Assembly: GCF_042678185.1 (NCBI RefSeq)
Contig: NZ_JBHUDQ010000015.1
DNA from: Ramlibacter ginsenosidimutans
GTDB lineage: Bacteria > Pseudomonadota > Gammaproteobacteria > Burkholderiales > Burkholderiaceae_C
Strand: one strand, 5' to 3'
Length of the DNA stretch: 64,000 nucleotides
Below, piece by piece: positions 1 through 8,782 of this stretch. Within the stretch, counting starts at the first letter, position 1. Each line of letters starts with the position of its first letter. The position numbers and the translations under genes were made by a program. The notes under the pieces are model-generated. The model did not search any database, had not been told where the DNA came from, and saw only the letters and a program-made list of their open reading frames with translations.

Positions 1-60
1 GGCGTGCACCCGCTCCGCCCGGGTTGCCCCGAACTCTTAGAGTCTAGGAAAGAAACATAC

Positions 61-144
61 AAGGCTGGTGGTGAGCCGCAGGCGAACCCCAGCTCGCATC
101 CGCAGCGATCTCGTAGGCTGGTGGTGAGCATCGCGAACCCCAGC
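61..144. repeat. Two direct copies of a dispersed intergenic repeat (GTAGGCTGG family)
   Basis: Two near-identical 32-33 bp units lie at 61-93 and 113-144, each running from aGGCTGGTGGTGAGC to GCGAACCCCAGC. The same unit, in either orientation, recurs at about 13963, 14019, 35843, 35894, 61526, 61580 and 62011, always outside genes. The flank (1-228) holds no other recognisable gene. Confidence 0.85.
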
Positions 145-228
145 TTTCCTCCGACCCGCCCCATCGCATGGCGAGCCCGCGAATCAGCTTATAGCCAAAG
201 GTCATCAACGCTCTGGGACAATCGGCGC

Positions 229-1134
229 GTGGGCATCAGTCAGTACCTGAAGGAGATCGGCCGCGGCAAGCAGGGCGCGCGTTCGCTCGCGCGCGATCAG
301 GCGGCCGAACTGTTCGGCCAGATCCTCGACGGCCAGGTCAGCGATCTCGAGATCGGCGCGTTCTGCATCGCCATGCGCGTGAAGGGCGAAACCCCCGAGG
401 AAATGTGCGGCTTCCTCGACGCCATAGCCGCGCGGGTGCAGAAGGTGGGCTCCGCGAGCGGCAAGCCCGTCGTGGTGCTCCCGAGCTACAACGGCGCGCG
501 CCGCCTGCCGGTCCTCACGCCCTTGCTGGCGGGACTGGTGGCGCGCCGCGGCCTGCCCGTGTTGATCCACGGCACCGCCACGGAAGCGAGCCGCGTGTTC
601 GTGCACGAGGTCCTGCATGCGCTTGACGTGCAAGCGTCCGAGTCGGCGCCCACCCTGCAGGACGGCCAGGTCGCCTTCGTGCCCACGGAGGTGCTGAGCC
701 CCGGCCTCAAGCGCCTGCTGGATGCGCGCAAGCTCATCGGCTTGCGCAACAGCGCGCACAGCCTGGTCAAGCTCATGAATCCCTGCAGCGGTCCGGCGGT
801 GGTCGTCAGCAGCTACACGCACCCGGAGTACGCCGTGTCCATGGGCGCCGTGTTCGAGCGCATGCGCTCCACCGCCCTGCTGCTGCGCGGCACCGAAGGC
901 GAAGTGGTGGCGGATGCGCGCCGCCTGCCGCAGATGGAAGGCTTCGTGCGCGGCGAACGAGTCCTGCTGCAGGAGGGCCGCAAGGGAACGCTCACGAATC
1001 TGCCCGACCTGCCCAAGGAGGTGGACCCCGGCACCACGGCCGCGTACATTCGCGACGTCCTCGCCGGGCGCAAGCCCGTCCCCGAATCGCTCTCCCTGCA
1101 GGTGGAACACATCTTGCACTTGTCGACCGCATGA
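229..1134 (+). CDS. ybiB: YbiB family DNA-binding protein (TrpD2-like)
   Basis: The protein has the fold and order of the anthranilate phosphoribosyltransferase/nucleoside phosphorylase family: a helical N-terminal part (ARDQAAELFGQILDGQ) and an alpha/beta C-terminal part. Family knowledge: YbiB (TrpD2) proteins lack TrpD activity and bind nucleic acids, and in E. coli ybiB is DNA-damage linked. I chose the GTG at 229 (VGISQYLKEIG) because residues from the further-upstream starts are encoded by the repeat array and look non-coding. The length, 301 residues, is slightly short of the family norm of about 320. It overlaps the next gene by 4 bp (ATGA), so the two are probably co-transcribed. Confidence 0.8.
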   Translation: MGISQYLKEIGRGKQGARSLARDQAAELFGQILDGQVSDLEIGAFCIAMRVKGETPEEMCGFLDAIAARVQKVGSASGKPVVVLPSYNGARRLPVLTPLLAGLVARRGLPVLIHGTATEASRVFVHEVLHALDVQASESAPTLQDGQVAFVPTEVLSPGLKRLLDARKLIGLRNSAHSLVKLMNPCSGPAVVVSSYTHPEYAVSMGAVFERMRSTALLLRGTEGEVVADARRLPQMEGFVRGERVLLQEGRKGTLTNLPDLPKEVDPGTTAAYIRDVLAGRKPVPESLSLQVEHILHLSTA

Positions 1135-1898
1135 ACACTGGCAAAGTCACCCTCGTCGGCGCGGGTCCCGGCGACCCCGAACTGCTGACCCTCAAGGCGC
1201 TGAAGGCGATCCAGTCCGCGACGCTGCTGCTGGTGGACGACCTCGTCAGCCGCGAGGTCGTGGCGCACGCGCCCAGCACGGCGCGCGTCGTGTACGTCGG
1301 CAAGCGCGGCGGCTGCAAGAGCACGCCGCAAGCCTTCATCGAGAAGCTGATGCTGATGGCCGCTCGCGAGGGCGAGAGCGTCGTTCGGCTGAAAGGCGGC
1401 GACCCCTTCATCTTCGGCCGCGGTGGCGAGGAGGTGGAACACCTGCGCGCCGCGGGCGTGCAGGTCGAAGTCATCAACGGCATCACGTCCGGCCTGGCCG
1501 CGGCGACGGCGCTGGGCGTTCCGCTCACGCACCGCGACCACGCGCAAGGCGTCATCTTCATCACCGGCCACGCCCAGAAAGGGGCGGAGGCACCGGACTG
1601 GAAGGCGCTCGCGGCCACGGCCCACCAGGCGCGGCTGACGCTCGTGATCTACATGGGCGTGAGCAGCGCCGCGCGCATCGAGCAGGACCTGCTGGGCGGC
1701 CTGCCTGCGGACACGCCGGTGGCCATCGTGCAGCGCGCTTCACTGCCGGACCAGCGCCACGCGGTGACCACCCTCGGAGCGCTCGCCGCGACCGTGGAAA
1801 ACGAAGGGCTCGCGAGCCCGTCGGTGATCGTCGTGGGGGACGTCGTGCGCGGCGTCGCGGCGGCCGCGGAGATCCCCACCGGGGTGCGCGCCGCCTGA
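1131..1898 (+). CDS. cobA: Uroporphyrinogen-III C-methyltransferase (SUMT)
   Basis: A 255-residue SAM-dependent tetrapyrrole methylase. It methylates uroporphyrinogen III at C2 and C7 to precorrin-2, the branch point to siroheme and cobalamin. Visible motifs are the N-terminal loop VGAGPGDPELLTLKA (residues 9-23) and the SAM-binding GGDPFIFGRGGEE. It is a stand-alone SUMT without the CysG dehydrogenase/chelatase domain, so precorrin-2 must be processed by another gene. The start ATG overlaps the ybiB stop. It probably serves siroheme-dependent sulfite or nitrite reductases, but none of those genes are in the window. Confidence 0.93.
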   Translation: MNTGKVTLVGAGPGDPELLTLKALKAIQSATLLLVDDLVSREVVAHAPSTARVVYVGKRGGCKSTPQAFIEKLMLMAAREGESVVRLKGGDPFIFGRGGEEVEHLRAAGVQVEVINGITSGLAAATALGVPLTHRDHAQGVIFITGHAQKGAEAPDWKALAATAHQARLTLVIYMGVSSAARIEQDLLGGLPADTPVAIVQRASLPDQRHAVTTLGALAATVENEGLASPSVIVVGDVVRGVAAAAEIPTGVRAA

Positions 1899-1952
1899 GT
1901 GCCGCACCCAGCGGCCGCCCGTGCGGGGCGCGGGCTTCGATAATGCGCGACC

Positions 1953-3233
1953 ATGTCCGCCGCGCCCGCTCCTGATTCCCGCTTCGACGTCGTCGTGATC
2001 GGCGCCGGCGCGGCCGGCCTCTTCTGCGCCGGCGTCGCCGGCCAGCTCGGCGCGAAGGTGCTGCTGGTGGATCACTCCGAGAAAGTGGCGGAGAAGATCC
2101 GCATCTCCGGAGGCGGCCGCTGCAACTTCACCAACCGCGAGCTCGACCCGCGCCAGCCGCACAAGCACTTCCTGGGCGAGAACCCGAACTTCTGCCGCTC
2201 GGCGCTCGCGCGCTACACGCCCTCGGACTTCATCGCGCTGGTGCGCAAGCACGACATTGCTTTCCACGAGAAGCACAAGGGCCAGCTGTTCGGCGATCGC
2301 TCGTCCGAGGACTTCATCCGCATGCTGCTGGCCGAATGCGCGGCGGGCGGCGTGACCCATTGGCAGCCGTGCACCGTCTCCGAGGTGGTGCATGGCAGCG
2401 AGGGCTATGTGCTGCAGACCGGCCGCGGCACCGTGCGCGCTCCCGCGGTGGTGATCGCGACGGGTGGCCTGAGCATCCCAAAAATAGGCGCCACCGACTT
2501 CGGCTACCGCATCGCGCGGCAGTTCGGGCTGCGCGTCGTGACGCCGCGCCCTGCGCTGGTCCCGCTCACCTTCGACGGCGAGGCGTGGGCACCCTTCGCG
2601 CAACTGGCAGGCCTGGCCCTCCCCGTGCGCATGGAGACCGGCCAGAAGAAGGAGCGCATGGCCTTCGACGAGGACCTGCTCTTCACCCACCGCGGTCTCA
2701 GCGGCCCCGCCGTGCTGCAGATCTCCAGCTACTGGCGCGAGGGCACGGCTATCCGCGTGGACCTGGCGCCCGGCACCGATCTCGCGCACGACCTGCTGCA
2801 GGCGAAGGCGCGCTCGCGCAAGCTGCTGGCCAACGAACTGGCGCAGTGGGTGCCCTCGCGCCTGGCCGACGCTTGGGTCCAGCAGGATCCGGCCTGGCAG
2901 CGGCCGGTCAACGAAGCCTCCGACAAGTCGTTACAACAGCTCGCCGCGCGCCTGTCGGCATGGGAGCTGGTGCCCACCGGCACCGAGGGTTATCGCAAGG
3001 CCGAGGTCACCGCTGGCGGCGTGGACACGCGCGAGCTCTCGTCGCAGACCATGGAATCGAAGCAGCCGGGGCTGTACTTCATCGGGGAGGTGGTGGACGT
3101 CACGGGCTGGCTGGGTGGCTACAACTTCCAGTGGGCGTGGGCCAGCGGATTCGCCTGCGCGCAGGCGCTCGCCGCGGCCCGGCCGGGCCAGCCAAAGGCG
3201 AGCGACTTGCCGGGTCTTGCCGCGCGGCTATAA
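1953..3233 (+). CDS. HI0933/YhiN-type NAD(P)/FAD-dependent flavoprotein
   Basis: A 426-residue flavoprotein. The N-terminal dinucleotide-binding motif VVIGAGAAGLF (residues 14-24) is followed by the family signature ISGGGRCNFTN. The C-terminal FAD-closing motif is GLYFIGEVVDVTGWLGGYN, then FQWAWASG. This is the HI0933-like family, which includes YhiN and BaiN; the physiological substrate is generally unknown. It stands alone, 54 bp after cobA and about 110 bp before rpsU. No clear Shine-Dalgarno sequence precedes the ATG, but the frame begins immediately before the FAD fold, which fixes the start. Confidence 0.9.
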   Translation: MSAAPAPDSRFDVVVIGAGAAGLFCAGVAGQLGAKVLLVDHSEKVAEKIRISGGGRCNFTNRELDPRQPHKHFLGENPNFCRSALARYTPSDFIALVRKHDIAFHEKHKGQLFGDRSSEDFIRMLLAECAAGGVTHWQPCTVSEVVHGSEGYVLQTGRGTVRAPAVVIATGGLSIPKIGATDFGYRIARQFGLRVVTPRPALVPLTFDGEAWAPFAQLAGLALPVRMETGQKKERMAFDEDLLFTHRGLSGPAVLQISSYWREGTAIRVDLAPGTDLAHDLLQAKARSRKLLANELAQWVPSRLADAWVQQDPAWQRPVNEASDKSLQQLAARLSAWELVPTGTEGYRKAEVTAGGVDTRELSSQTMESKQPGLYFIGEVVDVTGWLGGYNFQWAWASGFACAQALAAARPGQPKASDLPGLAARL

Positions 3234-3340
3234 TCTCTGGCTTTGCTGGCAAACCCCCACCGGCCTGATCGAACATACAGGTGGGGACCCCCCGGTGGAT
3301 GTCCTCGATCTTCATCCGCCACAGAATCTTTCTGGAAGTC

Positions 3341-3553
3341 ATGACGACCATTCGTGTCAAGGAAAACGAGCCGTTTGACGTGGCCCTGCGCCGCTTCAAG
3401 CGCACCATCGAGAAGCTGGGCCTGCTGACCGAGCTGCGCGCCCGCGAGTTCTACGAGAAGCCCACCGCCGAACGCAAGCGCAAGAAGGCCGCCGCCGTGA
3501 AGCGCCACTTCAAGCGCGTGCGCTCCATGCAGCTGCCGAAAAAGCTCTACTGA
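3341..3553 (+). CDS. rpsU: 30S ribosomal protein S21
   Basis: A 70-residue basic protein beginning MTTIRVKENEPFDVALRRF and ending in a Lys/Arg-rich helix (KRKKAAAVKRHFKRV), the full S21 length. S21 binds the 30S platform near the anti-Shine-Dalgarno region and helps initiation. The open frame extends upstream to 3281, but the second ATG at 3341 matches the universal S21 N-terminus and has a purine-rich site (TGGAAG) just upstream. A terminator hairpin lies right after the stop. The order rpsU-yqeY is common in proteobacteria. Confidence 0.97.
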   Translation: MTTIRVKENEPFDVALRRFKRTIEKLGLLTELRAREFYEKPTAERKRKKAAAVKRHFKRVRSMQLPKKLY

Positions 3554-3574
3554 GCCCCGGCTGAAGCATTCAGC

Positions 3575-3614
3575 AAGCCCGCCCGGGGACGCCCGCGCGG
3601 GCTTCTTTCATTTT
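3575..3614 (+). terminator. Intrinsic terminator after rpsU
   Basis: A perfect 8-bp stem, AAGCCCGC (3575-3582) with GCGGGCTT (3597-3604), is followed by a pyrimidine tail CTTTCATTTTC. It sits between rpsU and yqeY and would reduce, or partly attenuate, read-through. Confidence 0.75.
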
Positions 3615-3631
3615 CTTTCCGAGGACCGACC

Positions 3632-4081
3632 ATGCCCACGCTCAAGGAACGCATCACCGAAGACATGAAGGCCGCCATGCGCGCCAAGGACACCGAGCGC
3701 CTGGGCGCGATCCGCATGCTCACGGCCGCCATCAAGCAGAAGGAAGTCGACGAGCGCGTGGAGCTCGACGACGCCGCCGTGGTGGGCATCGTCGACAAGC
3801 TGCTCAAGCAACGCAAGGACAGCATCGAGGCCTTCCAGAAGGCCAATCGTCAGGACCTGGCCGACAAGGAACAGGCCGAGGTCGCGGTGCTGCAGGCCTA
3901 CCTGCCCGCGCGCCTCTCGGCCGACGAGATCGCAGCGGAGGTGAAGGCGATCGTCGCGGAGACCGGCGCCAAGGGCCCGGCCGACATGGGCAAGGTCATG
4001 GGCGCGGCCAAGCAGCGCCTGGCCGGCAAGGCCGACATGGGCCAGGTGTCGGCCGCGGTGAAGGCGGCGCTGGCGGGCTGA
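3632..4081 (+). CDS. yqeY: GatB/YqeY domain-containing protein
   Basis: A 149-residue helical protein of the YqeY family. It resembles the C-terminal tail domain of GatB, the tRNA-dependent amidotransferase subunit, but stands alone. Typical features are the opening LKERITEDMKAAMRAKDTERLGAIRML, the segment LQAYLPARLSADEI, and the glycine-rich end GPADMGKVMGAAKQRL. A GAGG Shine-Dalgarno sequence lies 8 bp before the ATG. Its function is unproven; association with rpsU suggests a translation-related role. Confidence 0.92.
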   Translation: MPTLKERITEDMKAAMRAKDTERLGAIRMLTAAIKQKEVDERVELDDAAVVGIVDKLLKQRKDSIEAFQKANRQDLADKEQAEVAVLQAYLPARLSADEIAAEVKAIVAETGAKGPADMGKVMGAAKQRLAGKADMGQVSAAVKAALAG

Positions 4082-4091
4082 TCGCGGTCTT

Positions 4092-4241
4092 GCTCCTTCC
4101 CCCTCCGGGGGAAGGCTGGGATGGGGGCGCTCCGGGCAAGCACTCGGTTCGCATTCCGGCCGCGTGCGTGCCCCCACCCCGACCCTTCCCCAGAGGGGAG
4201 GGAGAGAGAGAGTCCGGACATCCTCCCCCGGAGGGAAGGAA
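4092..4241. repeat. Intergenic palindromic repeat (CCCTCCGGGGG type)
   Basis: Between convergent yqeY and pmbA lies a palindromic element. TTCCCCCTCCGGGGGAAG at its left end forms a hairpin by itself, and its pyrimidine/purine blocks are mirrored by CTTCCCCAGAGGGGAGGGAG and CCTCCCCCGGAGGGAAGG at its right end. Elements of this look are scattered in many proteobacterial intergenic regions. It may also act as a bidirectional terminator. Confidence 0.65.
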
Positions 4242-4249
4242 GCAGGCAA

Positions 4250-5626
4250 TCAGCTGCCCGCCACCTTCATCCGGTTCACCAGGATCGAGCCGACGCTCTT
4301 CGCACCGTAGTTGTAGACGTCCGAGCCCACGGCCTCGATGTTGCGGAACATGTCCTTCAGATTGCCCGCGATGGTGATCTCCTGCACGGGGAAAGCGATC
4401 TCGCCGTTCTCCACCCAGAAGCCGCTGGCGCCGCGCGAGTAGTCGCCGGTCACGTAGTTGACGCCCTGTCCCATCAGCTCGATGACGAACAGGCCCGTGC
4501 CCAGCTTGCGCAGCATCTCGACCAGGTCGTCGCCGGGCTGCGTGAGCCGCGAGCTCAGCGTGAGGTTGTGCGAGCCGCCGGCGTTGCCGGTGGTTTTCAT
4601 GTTGAGCTTGCGCGCCGAATAGCTGCTCAGGAAGTAGCCCTGCACGCGGCCGGCGTCCACCACCTTGCGCTCGCGCGTGTGCACGCCTTCCTCGTCGAAG
4701 GGCGCGCTGCCCTTGCCGCGGCGCACGAACGGGTCTTCCACCACGTCCAGGTGGTCGGCGAAGACCTGCTTGCCCAGGGAATCGAGCAGGAAGGTGCTCT
4801 TGCGGTACAGCGAGCCGCCGCTGGTGGCCTGCACGTAGGCGCCCAGCAGGCCCGCGGCCAGGGGCGACTCGAACAGCACCGGACATTCGCGCGTGGCGAT
4901 CTTGCGCGACTTCAGGCGTGCCAGGGCGCGTTCGGCGGCGTAGCGGCCCACGGCTTCCGGTGCGGCGAGCTCCGTCGCGGAGCGCATCGAGCTGTACCAC
5001 GCGTCGCGCTGCATCTGGTCGCCCCGCCCGGCGATCGGCGCCACCGAGATGGAATGGCGCGAGCTCGCATAGCCGCCGCGGAAGCCGTGCGTATGGGCGC
5101 TGAAGAAATGGCTGTGCTGCGCCGACACACCGGCGCCTTCGCTGTTGGTGATGCGGCGATCGGTGTCGAAGGCCGCCTTTTCGCAGCGCAGCGCCAGCTC
5201 GGCGGCCTGCTCGCTGGTGAGGGCCCACGGATGAAAAAGGTCCAGGTCGGGCTGTTCCTCGGGCTTGGCGATGTCCTCGGGGTCGGGCAGGCCGGCGACC
5301 GGATCCTCGGCCGTGAACCGCGCGATGTCGTAGGCGGCCTGCACGGTGCGCTCGATGGCGGCGCGGGAGAAATCCGACGTGCTCGCATTGCCGCGGCGGT
5401 TGCCCACGTAGACCGTCACGCCCAGCGACTTGTCGCGGTTGCGCTCGACGTTCTCGAGGTCCCCCTTGCGCACGGACACGCTGAGGCCGCAGCCCTCCGA
5501 GGCTTCCGCGCCTGCATCGGTGGCCCCGACCTGGCGGGCGTGCGAGAGTGCGAGGTCGACGAGTTCCTCGAAATCGGCGCGGGTGTAGCTGAAACCGGAT
5601 CCGTCTTGCGCGGGTGTTCTGTTCAT
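4250..5626 (-). CDS. pmbA: Metalloprotease PmbA (TldE)
   Basis: A 458-residue protein of the TldD/PmbA family (U62). With TldD, PmbA forms a heterodimeric zinc protease that matures peptides such as microcins and degrades unfolded peptides. Family features visible are the N-terminal ARQVGATDAGAEAS, the central RDAWYSS segment, and the C-terminal GGSHNLTL and YSRGASGFWVENGEI. PmbA itself lacks the HExxxH metal site of TldD, and none is seen here. The gene is monocistronic and divergent from yjgA, with about 70 bp between the starts. Confidence 0.93.
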   Translation of the reverse strand: MNRTPAQDGSGFSYTRADFEELVDLALSHARQVGATDAGAEASEGCGLSVSVRKGDLENVERNRDKSLGVTVYVGNRRGNASTSDFSRAAIERTVQAAYDIARFTAEDPVAGLPDPEDIAKPEEQPDLDLFHPWALTSEQAAELALRCEKAAFDTDRRITNSEGAGVSAQHSHFFSAHTHGFRGGYASSRHSISVAPIAGRGDQMQRDAWYSSMRSATELAAPEAVGRYAAERALARLKSRKIATRECPVLFESPLAAGLLGAYVQATSGGSLYRKSTFLLDSLGKQVFADHLDVVEDPFVRRGKGSAPFDEEGVHTRERKVVDAGRVQGYFLSSYSARKLNMKTTGNAGGSHNLTLSSRLTQPGDDLVEMLRKLGTGLFVIELMGQGVNYVTGDYSRGASGFWVENGEIAFPVQEITIAGNLKDMFRNIEAVGSDVYNYGAKSVGSILVNRMKVAGS

Positions 5627-5695
5627 GGCGGGCTATGATACTTGTGCATCCCGGCGCACCACGGTCGCGCTGGTCCCGCCCTCCCCCTCCCCCGC

Positions 5696-6316
5696 ATGTC
5701 CCGCAAACCCAAAAAAGGCTACTTCGTCAAAGGCCACTTCGTTGCCGAGGGCAGCGAACTCGACCTCGAACTGCGCGCCGAACAGACCGGCGGACTGCCC
5801 AGCCGCACCGAACTGAAGAAGGAAAGCACCGAACTGCAGAAGGTGGGCGAAGCCCTGCTCACGCTGCGGACCGACCTGTTCGAACGGCTGGACCTGCCCG
5901 AAGGCCTGGTGAACGCACTAGCCGAATTGAAGCGCATCACGAATTTCGAAGGTCGCCGCCGGCAGCTGCAATACGTCGGCAAGCTGATGCGCCAGCTCGA
6001 ACCCGGAACGCAGCAGGCCGTGCGCGACGCGCTGGAGGAACAGCGCAGCGGCTCGGCGCAGCAGACGCTGGCGCTGCACATGGCCGAGAAGTGGCGCGAC
6101 GACCTGATCGCCAGCGACGACGCGCTGCAGGCCTGGCTGCAGGCGCATCCCGACACGGACGTGCAGCAGTTGCGCGCGCTGATCCGCCAGGCGCGCAAGG
6201 ACGGCGCCCCCACGCAGGACGAAGTTTCGCGCGGCCTGGCGCCGCGCCGCGGGCGTGCGTTCCGGGAGATCTTCCAGCTCGTGCGCGAACAACTGGACGA
6301 GGAAGAACATGGCTGA
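5696..6316 (+). CDS. yjgA: Ribosome biogenesis factor YjgA/DarP (DUF615)
   Basis: A 206-residue, charged, mostly helical DUF615 protein. Family members bind the late 50S subunit and aid its assembly. Typical features are PSRTELKKESTELQKVGEALLTL near residue 40, then ALAELKRITNFEGRRRQLQYVGKLMR. I chose the ATG at 5696 (MSRKPKKGY) over the upstream start at 5642 because homologues begin with a short basic tail at this point. The pmbA/yjgA divergent pair is a conserved neighbourhood in betaproteobacteria. The stop overlaps the mog start by 8 bp. Confidence 0.92.
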   Translation: MSRKPKKGYFVKGHFVAEGSELDLELRAEQTGGLPSRTELKKESTELQKVGEALLTLRTDLFERLDLPEGLVNALAELKRITNFEGRRRQLQYVGKLMRQLEPGTQQAVRDALEEQRSGSAQQTLALHMAEKWRDDLIASDDALQAWLQAHPDTDVQQLRALIRQARKDGAPTQDEVSRGLAPRRGRAFREIFQLVREQLDEEEHG

Positions 6317-6896
6317 CCACGACCCCGTCACCATCGGCATCGTTTCCATCAGCGATCGCGCCGCGGGCGGCGTCTACGAGGACAAGGGACTGCCGGCGCT
6401 GAGGGAGTGGCTCTCGAAGGCGCTGCGCAACCCCGTCACGTTCCAGGAGCGGCTGATCCCGGACGAGAAGGACCGCATCAGCGCCACGCTGGTCGAACTG
6501 GTGGACGCCGGCTGCGCGCTCGTGCTCACCACCGGCGGCACCGGTCCGGCGCCGCGCGACGTCACGCCCGAAGCGACGCTGGCGATCGCCGACAAGGAAA
6601 TGCCCGGCTTCGGCGAGCAGATGCGGCAGATCAGCCTGCGCTTCGTGCCGACGGCCATCCTCTCGCGGCAGGTGGCGGTGATCCGCGGCAAGAGCCTGGT
6701 GATCAACCTGCCCGGGCAGCCGAAGTCGATCCAGGAAACGCTGGAGGGACTGAAGGAAGACGGCAAGCAGGTGGTCGCAGGCATCTTCGCCGCGGTGCCG
6801 TACTGCATCGACCTGATCGGCGGTCCCTACCTCGAGACCGACGACGCAGTGTGCAAGGCGTTCCGGCCGAAGTCGGCGATCCGCACGCCAAAGTAG
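6309..6896 (+). CDS. mog: Molybdopterin adenylyltransferase
   Basis: A 195-residue MoaB/Mog-family protein that adenylates molybdopterin before molybdate insertion. The MPT-binding signature TTGGTGPAPRDVTPEAT and the INLPGQPKSI loop are both present. The start ATG at 6309 is inside the yjgA stop region, which gives translational coupling. The C-terminal region (AVPYCIDLIGGPYLETDD) is typical of Mog rather than MoaB. No other molybdenum-cofactor gene is nearby. Confidence 0.93.
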   Translation: MADHDPVTIGIVSISDRAAGGVYEDKGLPALREWLSKALRNPVTFQERLIPDEKDRISATLVELVDAGCALVLTTGGTGPAPRDVTPEATLAIADKEMPGFGEQMRQISLRFVPTAILSRQVAVIRGKSLVINLPGQPKSIQETLEGLKEDGKQVVAGIFAAVPYCIDLIGGPYLETDDAVCKAFRPKSAIRTPK

Positions 6897-6922
6897 GAGC
6901 GGGAGCGGGGGCGGGGGCGGGC

Positions 6923-7079
6923 AGCCGGACGCAGAGGTCGCAAAAGAGCGAAAGGACGCAGAAGGACTCCCATTGAAAGGAAGGAAGGACGCAGAAGGTC
7001 TTCCACCTTCAATGGCTGTTCTTTTGCGTCCTCTGCGTAACCTCTGCGTCCTCTGCGTCCGGTTGTCCGCCTTCCGGGC
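6923..7079. repeat. Long-hairpin repeat, GGACGCAGAGG family, copy 1
   Basis: The left arm (from 6923) is rich in GGACGCAGAGG and GGACGCAGAAGG. The right arm carries the complements CCTTCAATGG and TGCGTCCTCTGCGT, so a stem of about 60 bp can form around a loop near 6990-7005. A second copy lies at 56074-56213, in inverted orientation relative to this one, and the two share flanking sequence GGAAGGC(G/C)GACA. The right end runs up to the last codons of cysE. Confidence 0.85.
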
Positions 7080-7094
7080 CGCCGAGCACCGCGG

Positions 7095-7868
7095 CTACTT
7101 CCCCACCAGCTGCGTGAACTTCTCTTTCTCGAAGTTCTCCTGCGTCTGCGCATCGAGCGGCACGCAGGGCTCGCCCTTGCGCTGCTCGGAGAGCTTCTCG
7201 ATCGCCTGCCAGAGCAGCGCGATCTGGTGCTCCTGCGAGGACGCGTTGTCGATCAGGCCCTTCATGGCCTGCGACAGCGGGTCGTCGTTCTGCGTGATGC
7301 CGTAGGCGGAGAAGCCCATCTTCGCGGCGACGGCCTCGCGGCGCGCCGAGTCCTCGGCCTGGATGATGCGCGCGGGAATGCCCACGGCCGTCGCACCCGC
7401 CGGCACGGGCTTCGTGACCACCGCGTTGGAGCCCACGGCTGCATCGTCGCCCACCGTGAAGCCGCCCAGGATCTTGGCGCCGGCGCCGACCACGACGTTG
7501 CGACCAAGCGTCGGGTGCCGCTTCGCGCCCTTGGCGAGCGAGGTGCCGCCCAGCGTCACGCCCTGGTAGATCGTGCAGCCGTCGCCCACTTCCGCCGTCT
7601 CGCCGATCACGACGCCCATGCCGTGGTCGATGAACACGCCGTCGCCGATGCGCGCGCCCGGATGGATCTCGATGCCCGTCAGCCAGCGCGAAAACAGCGA
7701 CACGAAGCGCGCAAGCCAGCGCAGGTTGCGATGCCACAACCAGTGCGAGCCACGGTGCAGCACCAGTGCGTGGAAGCCCGGATAGCACGTGACCACCTCC
7801 CACTTGCTGCGGGCGGCAGGGTCGCGGTCGAGGATGCACTGGATATCGGAGCGCAGGCGGCTGAACAT
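7095..7868 (-). CDS. cysE: Serine O-acetyltransferase
   Basis: A 257-residue enzyme that makes O-acetylserine, the first step of cysteine synthesis from serine. It has an N-terminal helical domain (LRSDIQCILDRDPAARSKWE) and then a left-handed beta-helix of hexapeptide repeats (IGDGVFIDHGMGVVIGETAEVGDGCTIY). The catalytic region is HGMGVVIGETA. The ATG at 7868 (MFSRLRSD) is preferred over upstream starts because it matches family N-termini. It lies 31 bp downstream of trmJ on the same strand, and the two are likely co-transcribed. Confidence 0.95.
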   Translation of the reverse strand: MFSRLRSDIQCILDRDPAARSKWEVVTCYPGFHALVLHRGSHWLWHRNLRWLARFVSLFSRWLTGIEIHPGARIGDGVFIDHGMGVVIGETAEVGDGCTIYQGVTLGGTSLAKGAKRHPTLGRNVVVGAGAKILGGFTVGDDAAVGSNAVVTKPVPAGATAVGIPARIIQAEDSARREAVAAKMGFSAYGITQNDDPLSQAMKGLIDNASSQEHQIALLWQAIEKLSEQRKGEPCVPLDAQTQENFEKEKFTQLVGK

Positions 7869-7899
7869 GAAGGTGTTCTTTGCTTGAGTCGTTGCGAGT

Positions 7900-8625
7900 C
7901 TAAGGCTTTGGCTTTTTCGCCGCTTCGGCCATGGCCTTGGCAACACCGCGCAGGATGTGGATTTCCTCAGGGGTGGGCTGCGCGCGGTTGAACAGCTGGT
8001 TCAGCCGGGGCATCAGCTTCTTGGGCGCGGCGGGGTCGAGGAAGCCGATGTCCACCAGCGCCTGTTCCCAGTGGCGCAGCATGCCAGCCACCGCCGCGGC
8101 ATCGGCGCGCTCGGGCGCGGGCACGGGCGGCAGGTCGAAGCCGCCCAGCGCCTGGCGCCATTCGTAGGCGATCACCTGGATCGCCGCAGCGAGATTGAGC
8201 GAGCCGTAATCGGGCGACACCGGGATGCGCAGCGCGGCGTGGCAGCGATAGACGTCTTCGTTGCGCATGCCGTAGCGCTCGGAGCCGAACAGGAAGGCGA
8301 CGCCCTGGCCGGTCGGTGCGACGCTCGCCAGGTGCTCGCGCGGCGCGTACGTGGGCGGACCGAAGTCGCGCGGTGTCATCACCGTCCCCATCACGTAGCT
8401 CACGCCCGAGAGCGCCGCATCCAGCGTGTCGACGGCGCGCGCCTGGCGCAGGACGTCGGTGGCGCCGCTGGCCCGCTCCAGCGTCTCGTCGCGTTCCAGC
8501 ACGTCGTCCCAGCGCGGTTGCACCAGCACCAGGTCGTCGAAGCCCATGACCTTCATGGCGCGCGCGGCGGCGCCCACGTTGCCGGCGTGGCTGGGTTGGA
8601 TCAGGACGAAACGGGTGCGGCTCAT
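7900..8625 (-). CDS. trmJ: tRNA (cytidine/uridine-2'-O-)-methyltransferase TrmJ
   Basis: A 241-residue SPOUT-class methyltransferase with a trefoil knot, which 2'-O-methylates position 32 of tRNA anticodon loops. Evidence is the N-terminal VLIQPSHAGNVGAAARAMKVMG, the central LFGSERYGMRNEDV and the knot motif SLNLAAAIQVIAYEW. It is the upstream member of a trmJ-cysE pair and is divergent from suhB. The 157-bp gap should carry both promoters. Confidence 0.95.
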   Translation of the reverse strand: MSRTRFVLIQPSHAGNVGAAARAMKVMGFDDLVLVQPRWDDVLERDETLERASGATDVLRQARAVDTLDAALSGVSYVMGTVMTPRDFGPPTYAPREHLASVAPTGQGVAFLFGSERYGMRNEDVYRCHAALRIPVSPDYGSLNLAAAIQVIAYEWRQALGGFDLPPVPAPERADAAAVAGMLRHWEQALVDIGFLDPAAPKKLMPRLNQLFNRAQPTPEEIHILRGVAKAMAEAAKKPKP

Positions 8626-8782
8626 GCCCCCGATTGTCAGGTACGCAATCCGACGTAAGCCGCCGGCCGGTCAACCCGCCGGGCACAGGGATGACACGTG
8701 CCCGGTAAAATCGGGGCTAACGTGGCATTCCGCATCGCCGGCATGCGTCCCGTCCCTTTCGCGGACGAAGCTCTTGAACAAC